A DNA stretch of 64,000 nucleotides from Branchiostoma floridae (taxonomy: Eukaryota; Chordata; Leptocardii; Amphioxiformes; Branchiostomatidae), in assembly GCF_000003815.2 (NCBI RefSeq), contig NC_049980.1:30256768-30320767 (forward strand). Direction: 5' to 3'. Below are positions 1 through 12,163 of this stretch, piece by piece; the stretch's first letter is position 1; every line of letters begins with the position of its first letter. The position numbers and the translations under genes were made by a program. The notes under the pieces are model-generated. The model saw only the letters and a program-made list of their open reading frames with translations, was not told where the DNA came from and did no database searches.

Positions 1-440
1 ACGTAAGATGACGTAATTATGACGTCATCAATTTGATTATATTGGCCGGACCCATGAAAAAAGGGTATTCTCAGAAAACTTCAAGTTATACTACAAAAAT
101 GTAACAATAAGTGCAGATAACAGAATAATAATGTTTATTACGACTTGTATTGCCAATAGCAACATCGATGACGTCATAATGACGTCATAAAATGACGTCA
201 TGCACATCTAAGATACGAGATAGGCTCCGCCATATTATATCCACCACCTTGAATTTTTAAAACTTCTTTTTTTGCAACAAATAATCACAAAGGGCAATGG
301 AAATAGACTAAATTCATTCATTTAGATGGTTTTTGATGAAAAAATACCAGGTAGTTACAAATTTTAAGGGAAAATAAGCTTGTTATTCTTGATCTGGCCA
401 TACGGTCCGCCATCTTGGATTTTGGGCTGATGACGTCATC
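1..440. repeat. AT-rich repeat DNA with five TGACGTCA palindromes
   Basis: No gene is visible. The octamer TGACGTCA (the CREB/ATF full-site consensus) occurs at 20-27, 169-176, 180-187, 193-200 and 431-438. Three of these lie within 32 bases. The surrounding sequence is A/T-rich and looks like interspersed repeat DNA, so the sites may simply belong to a repeat family. Confidence 0.4.
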
Positions 441-2145
441 AAATTAGCATAATTTATGCATATATAATTATGAAAGATATGCTAAATAATATAAGATTTT
501 ATTTATGTAACAAAATAGCAGTAATATAGCAAATAAATGTGAAAAATACATTGTTAGAACCAAAAATAGTGATTTTTGGCAAAACTGCCTGTCAGCAAAC
601 GGTTGCCATGGCAACACGAAAAAATGGAAAATTTGTCAAACTTCGCAAAATTGTTGCCAACAATATTTTAGGAAAACTCGCCAAATTTGGTGGCTTTAGC
701 GTAAGGCGTTCTGGCGTTATAGGACATCGAAGTTAGCGCGGGCCTCAAAAGCCCCCCCCCCCCCCGGTCTGAATAGGGTTAACAAATCCTAAAGTTTTAT
801 CTTTATGAATTCTTACAAGATCATTATTTTTAGAAGTCCGATCTTAAAAAGAAGAGTTATTTTCGACTTGTCGCAGTGCAATAGTGGCACCACGATCACC
901 GTTAAGTAAGCACCCGAGTCTAAAGTACACATTCCTAAACTCTACCGTCACATGTTATAACGTGGGTGTGTTTTCTTTTGTCAATTTTGAAGGGCATTGA
1001 ACAAGTAAGGGTAAAAAGGGTACATCCAGGTAGTATACGCGCTATTTTTCTGCACTTTCGGTTGTGGCCCCAATGTGGTTTCTTGGGACAAGTACACTCT
1101 GAGACTACCGGGCTGTTTTGGGGTACGACTGGGCGCCTGGATTTTTTTTGATTCCCAGTTAGAATCAACCAGGGACCCGGCGACGAATAGACACGGTGGC
1201 ATAATCTTGAAAAACACCGAGAGGTACCCCCTCGATATCCGGCAGTCCACTGGGACAAATTTCTGGCTTCAGAGCCTGTCCAAGTCTACATCCTTTACGA
1301 GCACCGTTGCAAATGGAACCGTACGTAGCACAAGTATATATACATTTCTACCACATTCATTTGGAAAGAAATCATCCGATAGAGTTAGGATTTCAACATC
1401 GTTTTATCGTCCATTTACATGTACCATGTACAATTTAGTCTAGTGGTAATAATGTGACATTATCAAAACTGTCTGAAAAATGAAAAGATGCGGATTAGTA
1501 TTTACGATAGGGACCATATGCTAATGGTGTAGCTGGAGTTCATGTGCATTGAAAGCAAAAACAACAAGATTCTAACTGACTGGAATAAAAAAAAACGAAT
1601 ACTATAAACGACTGTAATGAATAAAGTCTGCATAGTTATTTTTTTAATGTATTGTATTCTTACTCGTACATGGGAGGTATCAGGTAAAAGACTAGATGCA
1701 AAAAAACACGCGCACACATAGAGTACTCTTGACTCTAGTGGTACGTGAAGGCTATCTAACATTTTCCATGGCTATTGCAAACAGTTATTTGTCTCCTGAA
1801 TGACATGTGTGTAAACGTGGCATTGCACTTTGAAGAACCCTGTTCTTACTTTAATTTCTTACATCACACTATATCAACCAATCGAGACGGAAGCCGTTAA
1901 CAACTGCCGGGCACCTTTGACCCATTCCTGACGTCACACTTCCCTTCAGGTCACGTGACATGTGCTTCCTGTCATTTCAACGTGATGAGGTTCAGAGGAC
2001 TGTGTCGAACGATTGTCGATAAGCGCTTCACTGTATGTACGAAAATAACGTATGAATCATTTCTTTGTTCTAAAATCCTATATTGACGTGAGGTGGCCTG
2101 AACAGCATAGGCTAGGGTTTGGTCTCAGTGCACTATAGTCCATTG
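441..2145. other. Intergenic and 3' flank, no gene seen
   Basis: This stretch lies downstream of the minus-strand GTPase-kinase gene, whose stop codon is at 2146-2148, so its 3' UTR should occupy the right end. A C homopolymer lies near 751-765. Bases 1883-1985 match 9561-9670 inside the gene and mark a dispersed repeat with a TGACGTCAC core. Short ORFs here overlap on both strands, lack splice-supported structure and encode no recognisable domain. Confidence 0.5.
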
Positions 2146-5100
2146 TCAGGTGTCGTTAGTCTGAAAGTGTTCATCGTGGAAGCTGAGTCGAAGCGAGCCG
2201 GATCTCGAGTCTCCTGTCTTGTTGATGTTCTCCCGCCAGCTGCTCGCCGTCAGACGACTCTCCGGCTCGTTGGCCCAGCAGCACGCCATGACGGCCGTCC
2301 ACTTGTTGTAGTCCCTGGGTTCCCGGATGTAGCCCCCATCGCTCGGGTCCTCTGGCGTCTTTGGTCGGCGGTTGCTGCAGACGAAGCTTTTCAGCTCTGC
2401 AAAAGTTTTGACGTTCTCATCCACGTAAGCAGTTCCCCTGTAGCATATTTCCCACATCATGAGACCTAAGGGAAAGTAAATGGTAGAATCTATTTCAGTT
2501 TTGCCAGCTGGCAACTTTCTCATGATGATCCTTCATCATCTGATTAGAGCTTAGGTAATATCTAGTGAGACACGTGCACCTATAAGATATGTTAAGCAAG
2601 TTATAACTAAATGATAACAGATAGCTTGGGTACCATTCAAGTTGATTTTTCCGTAGTTCCAATACTAGCATCTAAGAACTTGGCGGTAAGAGTACTAGTC
2701 TAGTTAGCATCCAGGCTATCTTTTAGACAGCCCAACTGCGATTCCAATCTTTTACGCACCTCGTACACATGTCACACTTACCTACGGCGTACATGTCCGA
2801 CTCGGTGACGTAGTCCTGTCCCCGCAGGACCTCGGGTGCCAGGTAGACATATCCCTCCGCCTTCGTCGCGTCGAAGGACCCCTGATGCGGTAAACTGGCC
2901 TCACGGGGTTTCCCGATGTTCGTCAGCTTCACAACGTGGTTGCTGTCAACCTGAACATGAACAAAAACAGTGGCGCATTTGGTATAAAGTAGACGTGTAA
3001 CTTCTGTAACTAATAACATGGATGGGCCAGGAAAGATGAGGGATAACTAACGTTATGAAATATAATTTATGTTCCCTTAAACGCAGTGTGACCAGTAGGA
3101 CCAAAAAAAACTGGAGTCAGTCAATGAAAAGGTTTTTCTTGAAGAGTGACGACACCATGACAAGAACAGTAGATGTAGACACAAAAAAGAAGTGACAACA
3201 GCCAAACGATCCCAAAATGCACATTCAATAGCTTAGAAGGTGTCACCCAAAATAGCTCATTTGGACCATCTTGTGGTTGCAAGAAGTCATTCTGATCAAG
3301 TACAGTACTGTTTTAACATGTTTCATGAAGCATAGGAAAATATATGATGTCCGCTCGTAAACATACCGCCACGGTGCTGAGCGACAAGTCGAGGTGCACG
3401 AGACCCTTGCTGTGCAGGTACTCTAACCCGTTCAGCACCTGCGTCATGTCTCCCAGCAACACGTCATAGGGCGCGTAGGCGTTCTTCATGAGCGCTGATT
3501 GGTGGATCTCGGAGATCCTTGTGCGCAGGTCCGTCACCACGGGAGTGAAAACGAGGCATGGAAGTTGACCAATCCGCGAGAAGCCGCTGAGATGTATCAG
3601 GTTCGGGTGTTTCTTCACCTTTCTGGAAAACAAACATGACACGTAAAAAAATTTCGAAACCGAGTTGTGGTCTAACATCACAGAGCAGAAGGCTAGTCAT
3701 GTCATAGAAAGCCAGTCTGCATACCTGCCATTCAGTCTACCGGAAACTGTACCAAAATTAAATGAAAACTCCATTTCTAGTCCTACAGCTTTAAAGTATA
3801 TACAATATACAGTCAAAACTATCCCCCAAGAAGACCAGTCAGGGGACCGATAAAAGCCGTCCATGTGGTCATGTACAGGTGGTCATTCCGGACAGGATTC
3901 CATCGTGTCAATGAGAAAATGTGACCACAACAAAGTGGCCACATTGACCAGGTGGACATTTAGGGTGCGGATAGACTCCCGTCTATGTCTACAGACAGAA
4001 TTCTTGACACTTGTGGTAGTTGCACAATGTAAAAATTATCTGAGGGACTAACAAAAAGTCGTCACATTGACCAGTTGGCCCTCATGTACAGGTACAGGCT
4101 TGACTGTTCTTCTGTAATCAGTATAAACATCATGGACATCAATATTTACCTGAAAATGTCCTCCTCCTGCAGAAACTCCATGACGTTCCGATGAGTGACC
4201 ATCCCCCTGAAGAGTTTGATGGTGACAGGTTTCCCCCCGGCCGAACCTGCCTGCTGATGGCGCAGCTCCCCCCGCTTCAGTTCAGCACGAAGTCCTGAGC
4301 AGACGGGACCGTCATACACGTCCTGCAACAGACAACGGTCAGCCATCAGTATCTACGTACGGTCTCTTCCAAGGCTATGGGACTAAAATTGCTTTCTCTG
4401 GTTAGCAAAAAGCATTTGAGGCAGAGTATGGGTGTATGAACACCTCGGTAGAGTTGTGTGGCCATTGGGCTTAGGAAAGAAGATGCGCGCCAATATGGTG
4501 CTATATTTGACACAGAAGGAATGTAACTTTAACTGCGAAGCTTTGCACATGCACGTGCATATAAACAAAAAGAAAGGAATTGCCTTTCAAATTCAACTTC
4601 TTTTTCCTAACAAGGTTATAACCCGATCACACAGAATCGACGAAACTTGTCTATAGCTTTGTTGAATATATACTGTCCTCAAAGACAAAAAGAAAACAAA
4701 CATGTCTTACCTTAGTTGCAAAGGCTAAGGTTTGCGGGTCTATGTCGGGAGTCCAGAGTTCTTGAACCCAAAACGCTTTCAGCCTTCGATGGAAATTGTC
4801 CATGACTTGTAGGAGCGGGTAGTAATAGATGGTGTAGACCTGGAACAACAAAGATAAGAAGGGCTGAAGGGTGTTGATATTTATCATTGGTACGCGTCAA
4901 GTCACGCTCACCTTGCAATCAATTTTTGCTATGACGACAGCAAAAATAAAAACATTATGGGGATGATGTCCTCCCTATTGTCTTACCTTTCCATCCTTAG
5001 CGTCTTATCTTAACATACCTTGTGTCTTACCTTACCATCCATAACGTCTTATCCTTACATCCCTAGCGTCTTACCTTTGCATCTCTGGCGCCTTACCTTT

Positions 5101-8100
5101 CCATCCCTCCTATTATCTAGCGTCTAACCTTTCTATCTCTAGATAGCGTCCTAACTTTCTATCCCTTGCGCCTTACCTTTCAATCCATAGCGTCTTAGCT
5201 TTCCATCCTAGCGTCTTACCTTCTCGTCCCTGGCGTCTTCATTCAGGTCCTTGACCAGGTCCAGGTCCAGCTGGATCTGTTTGGGCACGACCTCCTGCAG
5301 CTGCTCCAGACAGTAGTAAGCCGGCTTCAGCTGGCTTCTGACGTAATCCCGCAGCTCGTTACTCCGGACGAACTGCTCCAACTCCTTCAGAGCCATGCGG
5401 CTTAAGTACCCGTACCTGTAATAGTATCATTTTATAGATATGACATGAGTTTTAGTCTGACGTATGCTAGGGTCACAATGCGAAGCCCGTGCCCGACCCA
5501 ACTTTGCGACTAATATGACATAAAAGACAACAAAGCATAAATTAAATAAAAATACACTTGTGTATATTTCCGCAAAGAGCCCGGCAGGGCCCAAAACACG
5601 AGCTGCGTGTTAACTAAAAGTCTCATAGAAGAAAACTACAGATGATGTGGACACCAAACAATGAAATTCAAACAAAAATGCATTATGTACTGACTTGTCT
5701 TGTTGGTAGGTGTTGACTTCTTTATCCTCCCTATTCCTCTCCACGATCCTCTTCAGCTCAACTATCCCGTACACAGACAGGCCGAAGAACGCGGCCACGA
5801 CGCCGATAGGGAGCCACACGGGCGAGGTCACACCTAGGGTTACCTACATATGATCAGACCGACGTGGGCTATCAACTTGGGAACTATGAACAACCCAAAC
5901 AACTACATAAAGGTTGACAGCAACAAAAGCTTTTACAAAGTCTTGCAATGATTTACATGTATTATAGATGTCAAGCCAAGTTCTGTACAACAATAATGGC
6001 AAACTATTGGTAGAGCCAAACGGTAACCTACTTTTATATAGCAAATGCTGCTAGGTAATCGTTTTTGCAAGTATCTGGTTTTTTAGCCTGCAGCCCTGAA
6101 GACTTTATCTATATCATTCTGTCCAATGACACAAAGTCTAATATGGCGGTTGCAAAAGCTAGACTCTAACTGGAGCACTGCTTCTCCAATATCCTGTGTT
6201 CTACCGGTCTGATGTGACCATCTAGTTTGGTTTGGTTATTATAAAGTACCTTTCCAACTGTATTGAGTCTGAGATGTGGTTCGATGAACAGCTGGGGCAG
6301 CTTGCTCCTCCCATGGCCTGTCGTCTCCTCCTCCTCCTCACCACAGTCGGCGGCAGGGTCAGTGGGTACCATGGCTGTGCCATCTATGGCGCCCTCGATG
6401 TCCAGGAGCTTCCGTTCGATCTTCGTGCGGAATGCCGACGCGAATAGCTCGATCAAAACCTCCCGCTGCCGACTGGAAACGAAAACCTTTTCATGTTAGG
6501 TCTATGTGTTGTAGTGATTGTATTGCGGTCAGGGTGTTTGGTCCAGGGCCTAGGGGTCCTGGGTTTGAATAACGACATGCCACAAATGTTGTGCCCCAGG
6601 GAAATGCTCTTAACACGACTTTCATCACTCATAGTTGTATTTAATTTGACATTGAAATAAGTGGAGGTATTGACTGAAATACGTGTCAGTACACAAAACT
6701 GCACAACGCCTTTTTTCGTTATCAAATTTTCCCGTCAGAGTGCTGATAACAATAATCTGAAGAAAGTCATATCCTTTCTGAAAATTAATGATGATTGCTG
6801 ATCCCATTTTAGATATATTGATATTATGAGACAAGGAAAACGCACCTGAAAAATGCCTGATCTTTCTCCCAGTCTGACAGGACTCCCTGAATGCGCTGTG
6901 AGATGGCTGCCTTTATCTTCCTCATCATGATGTTCAGGCTCCCCTCCACTGTGGGCAGGTCGGCTTCGGTCCACGTCATCACTGTCCGCTTCACCTGGTC
7001 ACTGGTCAGGTGCTCCTGTAACAACATCAACGGTGTTGGTTGGTCATTTGTATCTTATCATGAGAAACGTTTCAAGTGTATAGTTGTAATACAGCTGCAT
7101 GATCCGAAGCACAGATAGAGATTGGATAGACCACGCTACAATAATTGGCCAAAACTGGTTTTCCCACCGTCAATGAAGGTTAGAAATCCAAGTAAAAAGC
7201 AGTTACTCAAGCAGAATCATATCCAGTTGCTTGAGTAACTGCTTTTGGGCGTACAAAGGATTGCAGCATCTAATAAAGCCGTGGAACTGTAAACTCACAC
7301 TGTGTATTTGGCAAGTCAGTACATCTGCGATCACGTATTTAATTGTTTACAGCTTTGGGCTGTACACATTACAAAAGTACTTCTGCAATCAAAAGCGTAT
7401 CTCGGAAAAATTGCCAATTTCTTGCCGGCTTACCCGAAGTGACTGCACGGCAACTTCTACGCTGCTGTCCACGTTAGACTTAAGCATCTTCATGACGTCA
7501 TCAGCCTGGTCACCGAGAGCGTGCAGACGACTTTTCACCAGCTCGAACTTGGCCTTCCTCTCATCACGTGACTGTTCCCCTTGTTGTACGTACGCGCGTA
7601 GGTGGTAAATGGTGCGTGAGAGAAAGTAGTCCAACCACCTGTTAATGACAGAACACGTCCTTCATTTCTTGAATAGCAATATTTGGATGCAAAGTTACTC
7701 GGATGATGGATGTGTTCAAGAAAAAAGAAAGAAGAAACAGACCGTTACCTTCCAGCAATCACTGCCTTTAATTGTGACAAAGTTTAGGAATAGATTAAAA
7801 AACATTAGTTTTTGAAGGCTATTGACATGGACCCCAAATCTTTCTCATGTTTTAACCAGAGATAACTTAGAATCTATGGATGGGTTGTAATGATATTTGG
7901 TAATTGGGTAGGCCTTGGACAGGCGAAGATCAACTTTTATATGGGTCGACTGGAGACTTCCCTTAGTACTGCAGCAGAACGTCAGGTTTGTGCATCTTCT
8001 GTCCAGGTTTAGTAATTGAATTCAATTTTTAAAAACAATGTTTCAAATTGTCTAACCTGTAGGAAACCTCTATCCTCCAGTTCAAACTCTCGGGAATGAG

Positions 8101-11100
8101 CTTCTCGAGCCCGTCGAGAAACCGGGAGAAGTCAGCAGACACGTGACCCTGGTCGCGCAGGCGCTGTGCCTCCGCCGTGGACATACAGAAGACCTGGCGA
8201 GCTGACGATCCGGACCAGCACGCCTGCAGCTTCCTGATGGTGTCCTCCTTCACCAGCTTCCGTTCGGCAATAGGGACCTACAAAAGGCATGGCCAACATA
8301 TGCTGTCATTGAAGTGATTGCATTTTTGTAGTTGTACAGGAGGACTACGAATCAAAGATTACTTCATAATCCTAGATTCATTACAACAAGTCTACAATTT
8401 TTTCCATTATCTCAACAAGAAAAAGAAACCATAAAGTTGGTAAAAAGAAGCAAAATGGTCCCCAATCAGTGAACGTTCAACTCTTTATTTCTTTTTCAAA
8501 CATAAAAGGAATGGGTGGGGGAGGGGTAACACACATAGTTACTCTGTTCGAATACACACAGAAATATATTCAATGTCCTTATTTTACCATTATTTCCTGT
8601 TCGAAAATATGTAACTCTTTCGCCAATTTTGAGTCGTTACTCGGAAGAAATGCACATTAGCATCGCTAGCATTAAAAAAATAGCAAGATAAATCCATACT
8701 TGGTCCCACTTGTTGCAGACGAAGATTGCAGTCTTCGCGGAGAAGGCCGGGATGTCTTCTGTACCGCTGCTCTTCATCGTGGCCACCTCCTTTAATAAGG
8801 CTTGTAGCTGGATTCAATCAAAGACATGCCACCATTCAGCTCATGCATCATTTTACTTAATGGCGTCTTCTATAATGTACCATGCGACTCACTATTGAAA
8901 ATAGCAGGGAACGTCCCATACCTACCAAAGCATTCACGAACTCAAATCTATCCGAAACTGCATGCTTGTTTTGTGAAACCTTGGTTTAACAATTATGGAC
9001 TCTATTTCCCTGTACATATGATTTGATGTCGTTCTTATTGATTTTGTTCATTTGTACCACTGTCCTCTTGTGTTGTATGATAGGTATGTGTCATCAATAC
9101 TGTGTCTTATAAGCCAACGTTGACTGGGCGTGTAAAAGCGAAGACAAGCAAATAAACTGTCATTCATTTATCCATTCAATAATGCTTGCTTAACTGTTAT
9201 GTGGCATCTCCTGTCTAACCTTCATCGACGTATGCTATGTCTACCATTTCCAGATCTTCACCTACCCTGTCGGTCTGCACGCCGCCGGCGTTGTCACTCT
9301 TGATGACGTAGATGAAAGCGAAGGCCTCCGTCAGGTACTCCTTCACCTGCTTGGTGATCTCCTCCTTCTCTCCGATCCCCGGGCTGTCCACAATGTAGAT
9401 GTCCTGAATATAAGCCCCAAAACAATACTGTTAGAATGAGGTCATCTACCACCTCTCAACAGACACGGGTCCAGCAGGTGAGAAAAATGATTGTGTAAAA
9501 GAAAAATCTTATGTCCTATGATCTGCTAACCTGATGAAATTTTTCTATGATGAAATTATTTTCGAGAGACGGGTCCAATTGTCAACTATCTCGTACCTTT
9601 GACCCATTGTTGACGTCACACTTCCCTACAAGTCACATGATCAAACGACTTTGAGGCATTTCAATTTGTAAAAAAAGGTTAGTGGACTGACCAAAAACTT
9701 GTAGGTAAGTGCTTTACTTTACAAAGGTTTACAAAAATAGCATTTAAAATCTTTAAAAAGTTATATTAGATGTATAACACAGCCCCAATCATTAATCAAG
9801 CAATCAAAGGCGGCTTTAAGAGGCTGGAATAATTAGAGGAAGGTATCGTATTGTCAAGACACAAACCTTGAGGAAGTCCCTGGGCAGCAGGATCTCCACC
9901 CGTGGATAGTCCGTCGGCTGGTCCCGATCCCCTTTCTCCTCTACATACTTCTTCAGCAGATCTACCAAGGAATCTTCTTCCTGGAATATAATTACGCAGG
10001 TATTGTTTAGACTATAGAAGAGCCTCCGTGCGTAGAAAATTTAAGTCGAGACGTGCGTATCACGCTAAGACGTCAGGTAACGCCCCCTTGATCTGAGATT
10101 TGAAAGATTGCTTAACCAATTTTATCGTTGAAGAATGATTTTGCATTAATATTTATGTATGTGCGTGTTTTATCTTCTAAATCAAAAGTTTACAACTCGC
10201 AAAATTTTTTGATGATGAAATCAAGGGTCGACTAAAATCTTATTTTCTTCGCTGTATGGTCGCTCAGCGACCGCTGCTTTGTAGAAAGATAAGTCATCAT
10301 TGTCAAAAGTCGTTTACGTAAAAATAAAGACAGTTGACGGACCTGTAGCACTCTGTCCTGGCAGGTGCCGTCCCTCCTGTGCAGTTTGATGGTGCGCACG
10401 TCCCCGTACCGGATCTCACATATAGTGTACGTGTTACTGAGGTGGGACGTGGGCAGCACCTCTTCATCCAGCAGCAGGTTTATTAACGAACTCTTCCCTG
10501 CAGACGTTTCTCCTGGGTAGGGAATTGATGTTCATGTCAAATTTTTTATATCAAATGAGACGCGGTTTTTCTTATTTGCATTAGGTCTCTAGTATACATA
10601 ACGATCAATCGATTTAGGTTGAACGCTTAGCCTATCAGAGCGCTAGTGAAGGAATGGTAGAAACGTTAAGTAGGGAGTGGGCCACTACAAAGACGTTTCA
10701 TGACGTGGAGCCATCCTTAACAGATGCTGAATCCACGAGCTTATGGTGCGAGCTACGAGTCAGATAGGGCTTTAAAATCACTATAACAGTACATATAACA
10801 GTACAAAATTATGTATACTATATGGTAAAATAAAATAAACACCGTCACATACTGACCTGCGACAAGTATCGGACACTTTCGTGACTTCATCCTCTCCTTG
10901 TGGAGTTCGAATTTAGCCATGAAGTTTGGCACGTTTCTGTCCAGCTGATCCGCCAGTTGGTCATTCAGCTGATGAAAACATACAAAGCTCAATGTAGCTG
11001 TCCTGAACATTAACAGGATGTAGCCTAACAGTTTACCAAGTTCTTGAACATGATGTCAAAAGCTGTGCGTCCGTGTGTGCGTCCTCGTGCGTCCTCATAC

Positions 11101-11106
11101 GTGTGC

Positions 11107-11155
<49 letters not shown>

Positions 11156-11199
11156 TGTGTGTGTGTATTTGTGTGTGCCTGTGTGTGTTTGTGCTTGTA

Positions 11200-11238
<39 letters not shown>

Positions 11239-12163
11239 TTGTGTGTGCCTGTGTGTGTTTGTGTATGTGTGTGCGTGCTTGTATGTTTGTGTGTGCGTGT
11301 GTGTGTGTGCGTGTGTGTGGTTTTTAACATAGCATTGACACACAGGAACAAGCAGGTGGTATCGATCTAAATCTATATCTAGCTAGCTTCCTGCATCCCC
11401 CTGTATACCTCTTGTTTCATCACACCTTATTAAGCCCCACGGGCCCGGTTTCCTCCCCCTCCTTGAGGGACCTCCGGCAAAATTTCCCTTTTCCTCTCCC
11501 CGNNNNNNNNNNNNNNNNNNNNNNNNNNNNNNNNNNNNNNNNNNNNNNNNNNNNNNNNNNNNNNNNNNNNNNNNNNNNNNNNNNNNNNNNNNNNNNNNNN
11601 NNCTCGCCAGGTTTGCGTGATTTTCCCGCCTTTTCCAGTAGGTGTAGCTTCAGTCTGTGCTTGATGTCATTCAGACCTTTTAAACCTTTCAGAGAAAGGT
11701 TCATTTTCTTGGCGAGCTGTAGATGCAACGATACAATATACTTTGTTACATCATGCAAAGAGTTTTATAAACGAACATCAAGAGACAGCAACTTCAAAGA
11801 TATTTTGTCGCCACAACATGAGCTTTTAATTTTCCTACTTTTCCTGATAAACCAAAGAAAACAATTTATAATAATAATCGTTTTTGAAATATTTCCCTCT
11901 TGGTCGACCATGCCTTTCTCAAAGACAACCATTGTGAGTATATTTTATACACGTTTAGCCCCACCTGATTGTATATAGATTTTTCCTTATTATCCTACTT
12001 TGTTTAATTAGTAGAACAGAGCTCAGTAAACATAATGACGTCACATCACCTTGACAGCCTTTGCCAGTTTGTCGATCTCGTCCACTTCCTCCTCAGTAGG
12101 GAGCGTCACCTCGTTCCCAGCACCCTCAGTACCAAGGGTCATCTTGTTTCCAGCCTCCGCCAT
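2146..12163 (-). CDS. Dynamin-like GTPase with C-terminal pseudokinase (DSTYK-like), multi-exon
   Basis: Coding exons, in transcript order: 12163-12050, 11716-11603 (runs into an assembly gap), 10968-10857, 10512-10343, 9980-9867, 9403-9266, 8807-8700, 8277-8057, 7638-7434, 7015-6846, 6472-6250, 5833-5695, 5415-5220, 4839-4711, 4322-4150, 3622-3367, 2950-2782, 2465-2146. All junctions are GT-AG and phases agree, except between 6250 and 5833, where a small exon is unresolved. About 1,020 codons are visible. A likely 5' UTR splice acceptor lies one base before the ATG. GTPase motifs are intact: G1 GETSAGKSS at the start of the 10512 exon, G3 DSPGIG in the 9403 exon, G4 NKWD at the end of the 8807 exon. 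A hydrophobic segment (VWLPIGVVAAFFGLSVYGIV) lies in the 5833 exon. The kinase part keeps VTIK and APE. It has no glycine-rich loop, HLDLSLST where HRDLKxxN is expected, and NIG for DFG, so phosphotransfer is probably lost. It is a head-to-head paralogue of the gene at 14581. Confidence 0.88.
3809..4107. mobile_element. Short inverted-repeat element in an intron
   Basis: The ends read ACAGTCAA at 3809 and TTGACTGT at 4107. Inside are repeated variants of a GTGGTCA / GTGGCCA / TTGACCAG motif on both sides of the centre. A related motif recurs near 59370-59400. It lies in the intron between exons 4150 and 3622 of the minus-strand GTPase gene and has no coding capacity. The class is not resolved. 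Confidence 0.45.
4981..5219 (-). repeat. 22-bp minisatellite carrying splice-donor copies
   Basis: On the minus strand about ten units of consensus TAAGACGCTAGGGATGGAAA+GG follow directly after the exon ending at 5220. Unit joints recreate AAAGGTAAGACGC, a good 5' splice site. The last bases of the exon itself (GAAGACGCCAGGGACGAGAA+GG) match the unit closely, so the array appears to have grown from the exon/intron junction. Several units diverge at the G or the AAG of the donor. Confidence 0.8.
5467..5595. mobile_element. MITE-like element with GGGTCACA / CCCGG ends
   Basis: It starts CTAGGGTCACAATGC followed by a CCCG-rich stretch, and ends in a complementary CCGGCAGGGCC stretch. The interior contains ATAAAAGACAACAAA. 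The same plan recurs at 18672-18863, 22678-22810 and 47398-47575, so it is a dispersed non-autonomous family. Exact boundaries are uncertain. Confidence 0.5.
7195..7246. repeat. Perfect 19-bp hairpin in an intron
   Basis: The arm AAAAGCAGTTACTCAAGCA (7195-7213) and its exact reverse complement (7228-7246) enclose a 14-base loop. It lies in the intron between exons 7434 and 7015 of the minus-strand GTPase gene. It could be a tiny foldback repeat or a structured RNA. Confidence 0.7.
9561..9670. repeat. Dispersed repeat, second copy at 1883-1985
   Basis: The shared core runs CACCTTTGACCCATT.. then TGACGTCACACTTCCCT, followed by CACATGA or CACGTGA and a TTTCAA tract. It lies in the intron between exons 9867 and 9403. 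Confidence 0.55.
11095..11325. repeat. (GT)n microsatellite with imperfect GTGTTTGTG blocks
   Basis: A long TG/GT dinucleotide tract has internal duplicated blocks (TATTTGTGTGTGCCTG occurs twice). It lies in an intron of the minus-strand GTPase gene. All long ORFs over it are simple-repeat artefacts. Confidence 0.95.
11503..11602. other. Assembly gap (100 N)
   Basis: One hundred undetermined bases interrupt the second coding exon of the minus-strand GTPase gene after residues LEKAGKSRKPGE. The end of that exon, its donor and possibly one more exon are hidden here. Confidence 0.99.

Noticed and set aside
539-736. 65-aa ORF, lysine-rich
   Set aside because: It lies in A/T-rich repeat DNA, with no domain, no splice context and no conserved start.
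11025-11370. Several ORFs of 78-108 aa on both strands made of Cys/Val or His/Thr repeats
   Set aside because: They are translations of the GT/AC microsatellite inside an intron.
11420-11502. Continuation of the minus-strand GTPase exon on the far side of the assembly gap
   Set aside because: The frame is open, but the residues (GKGKFCRRSLKEGEETG) do not resemble the paralogue and the gap hides the join, so it was left out.
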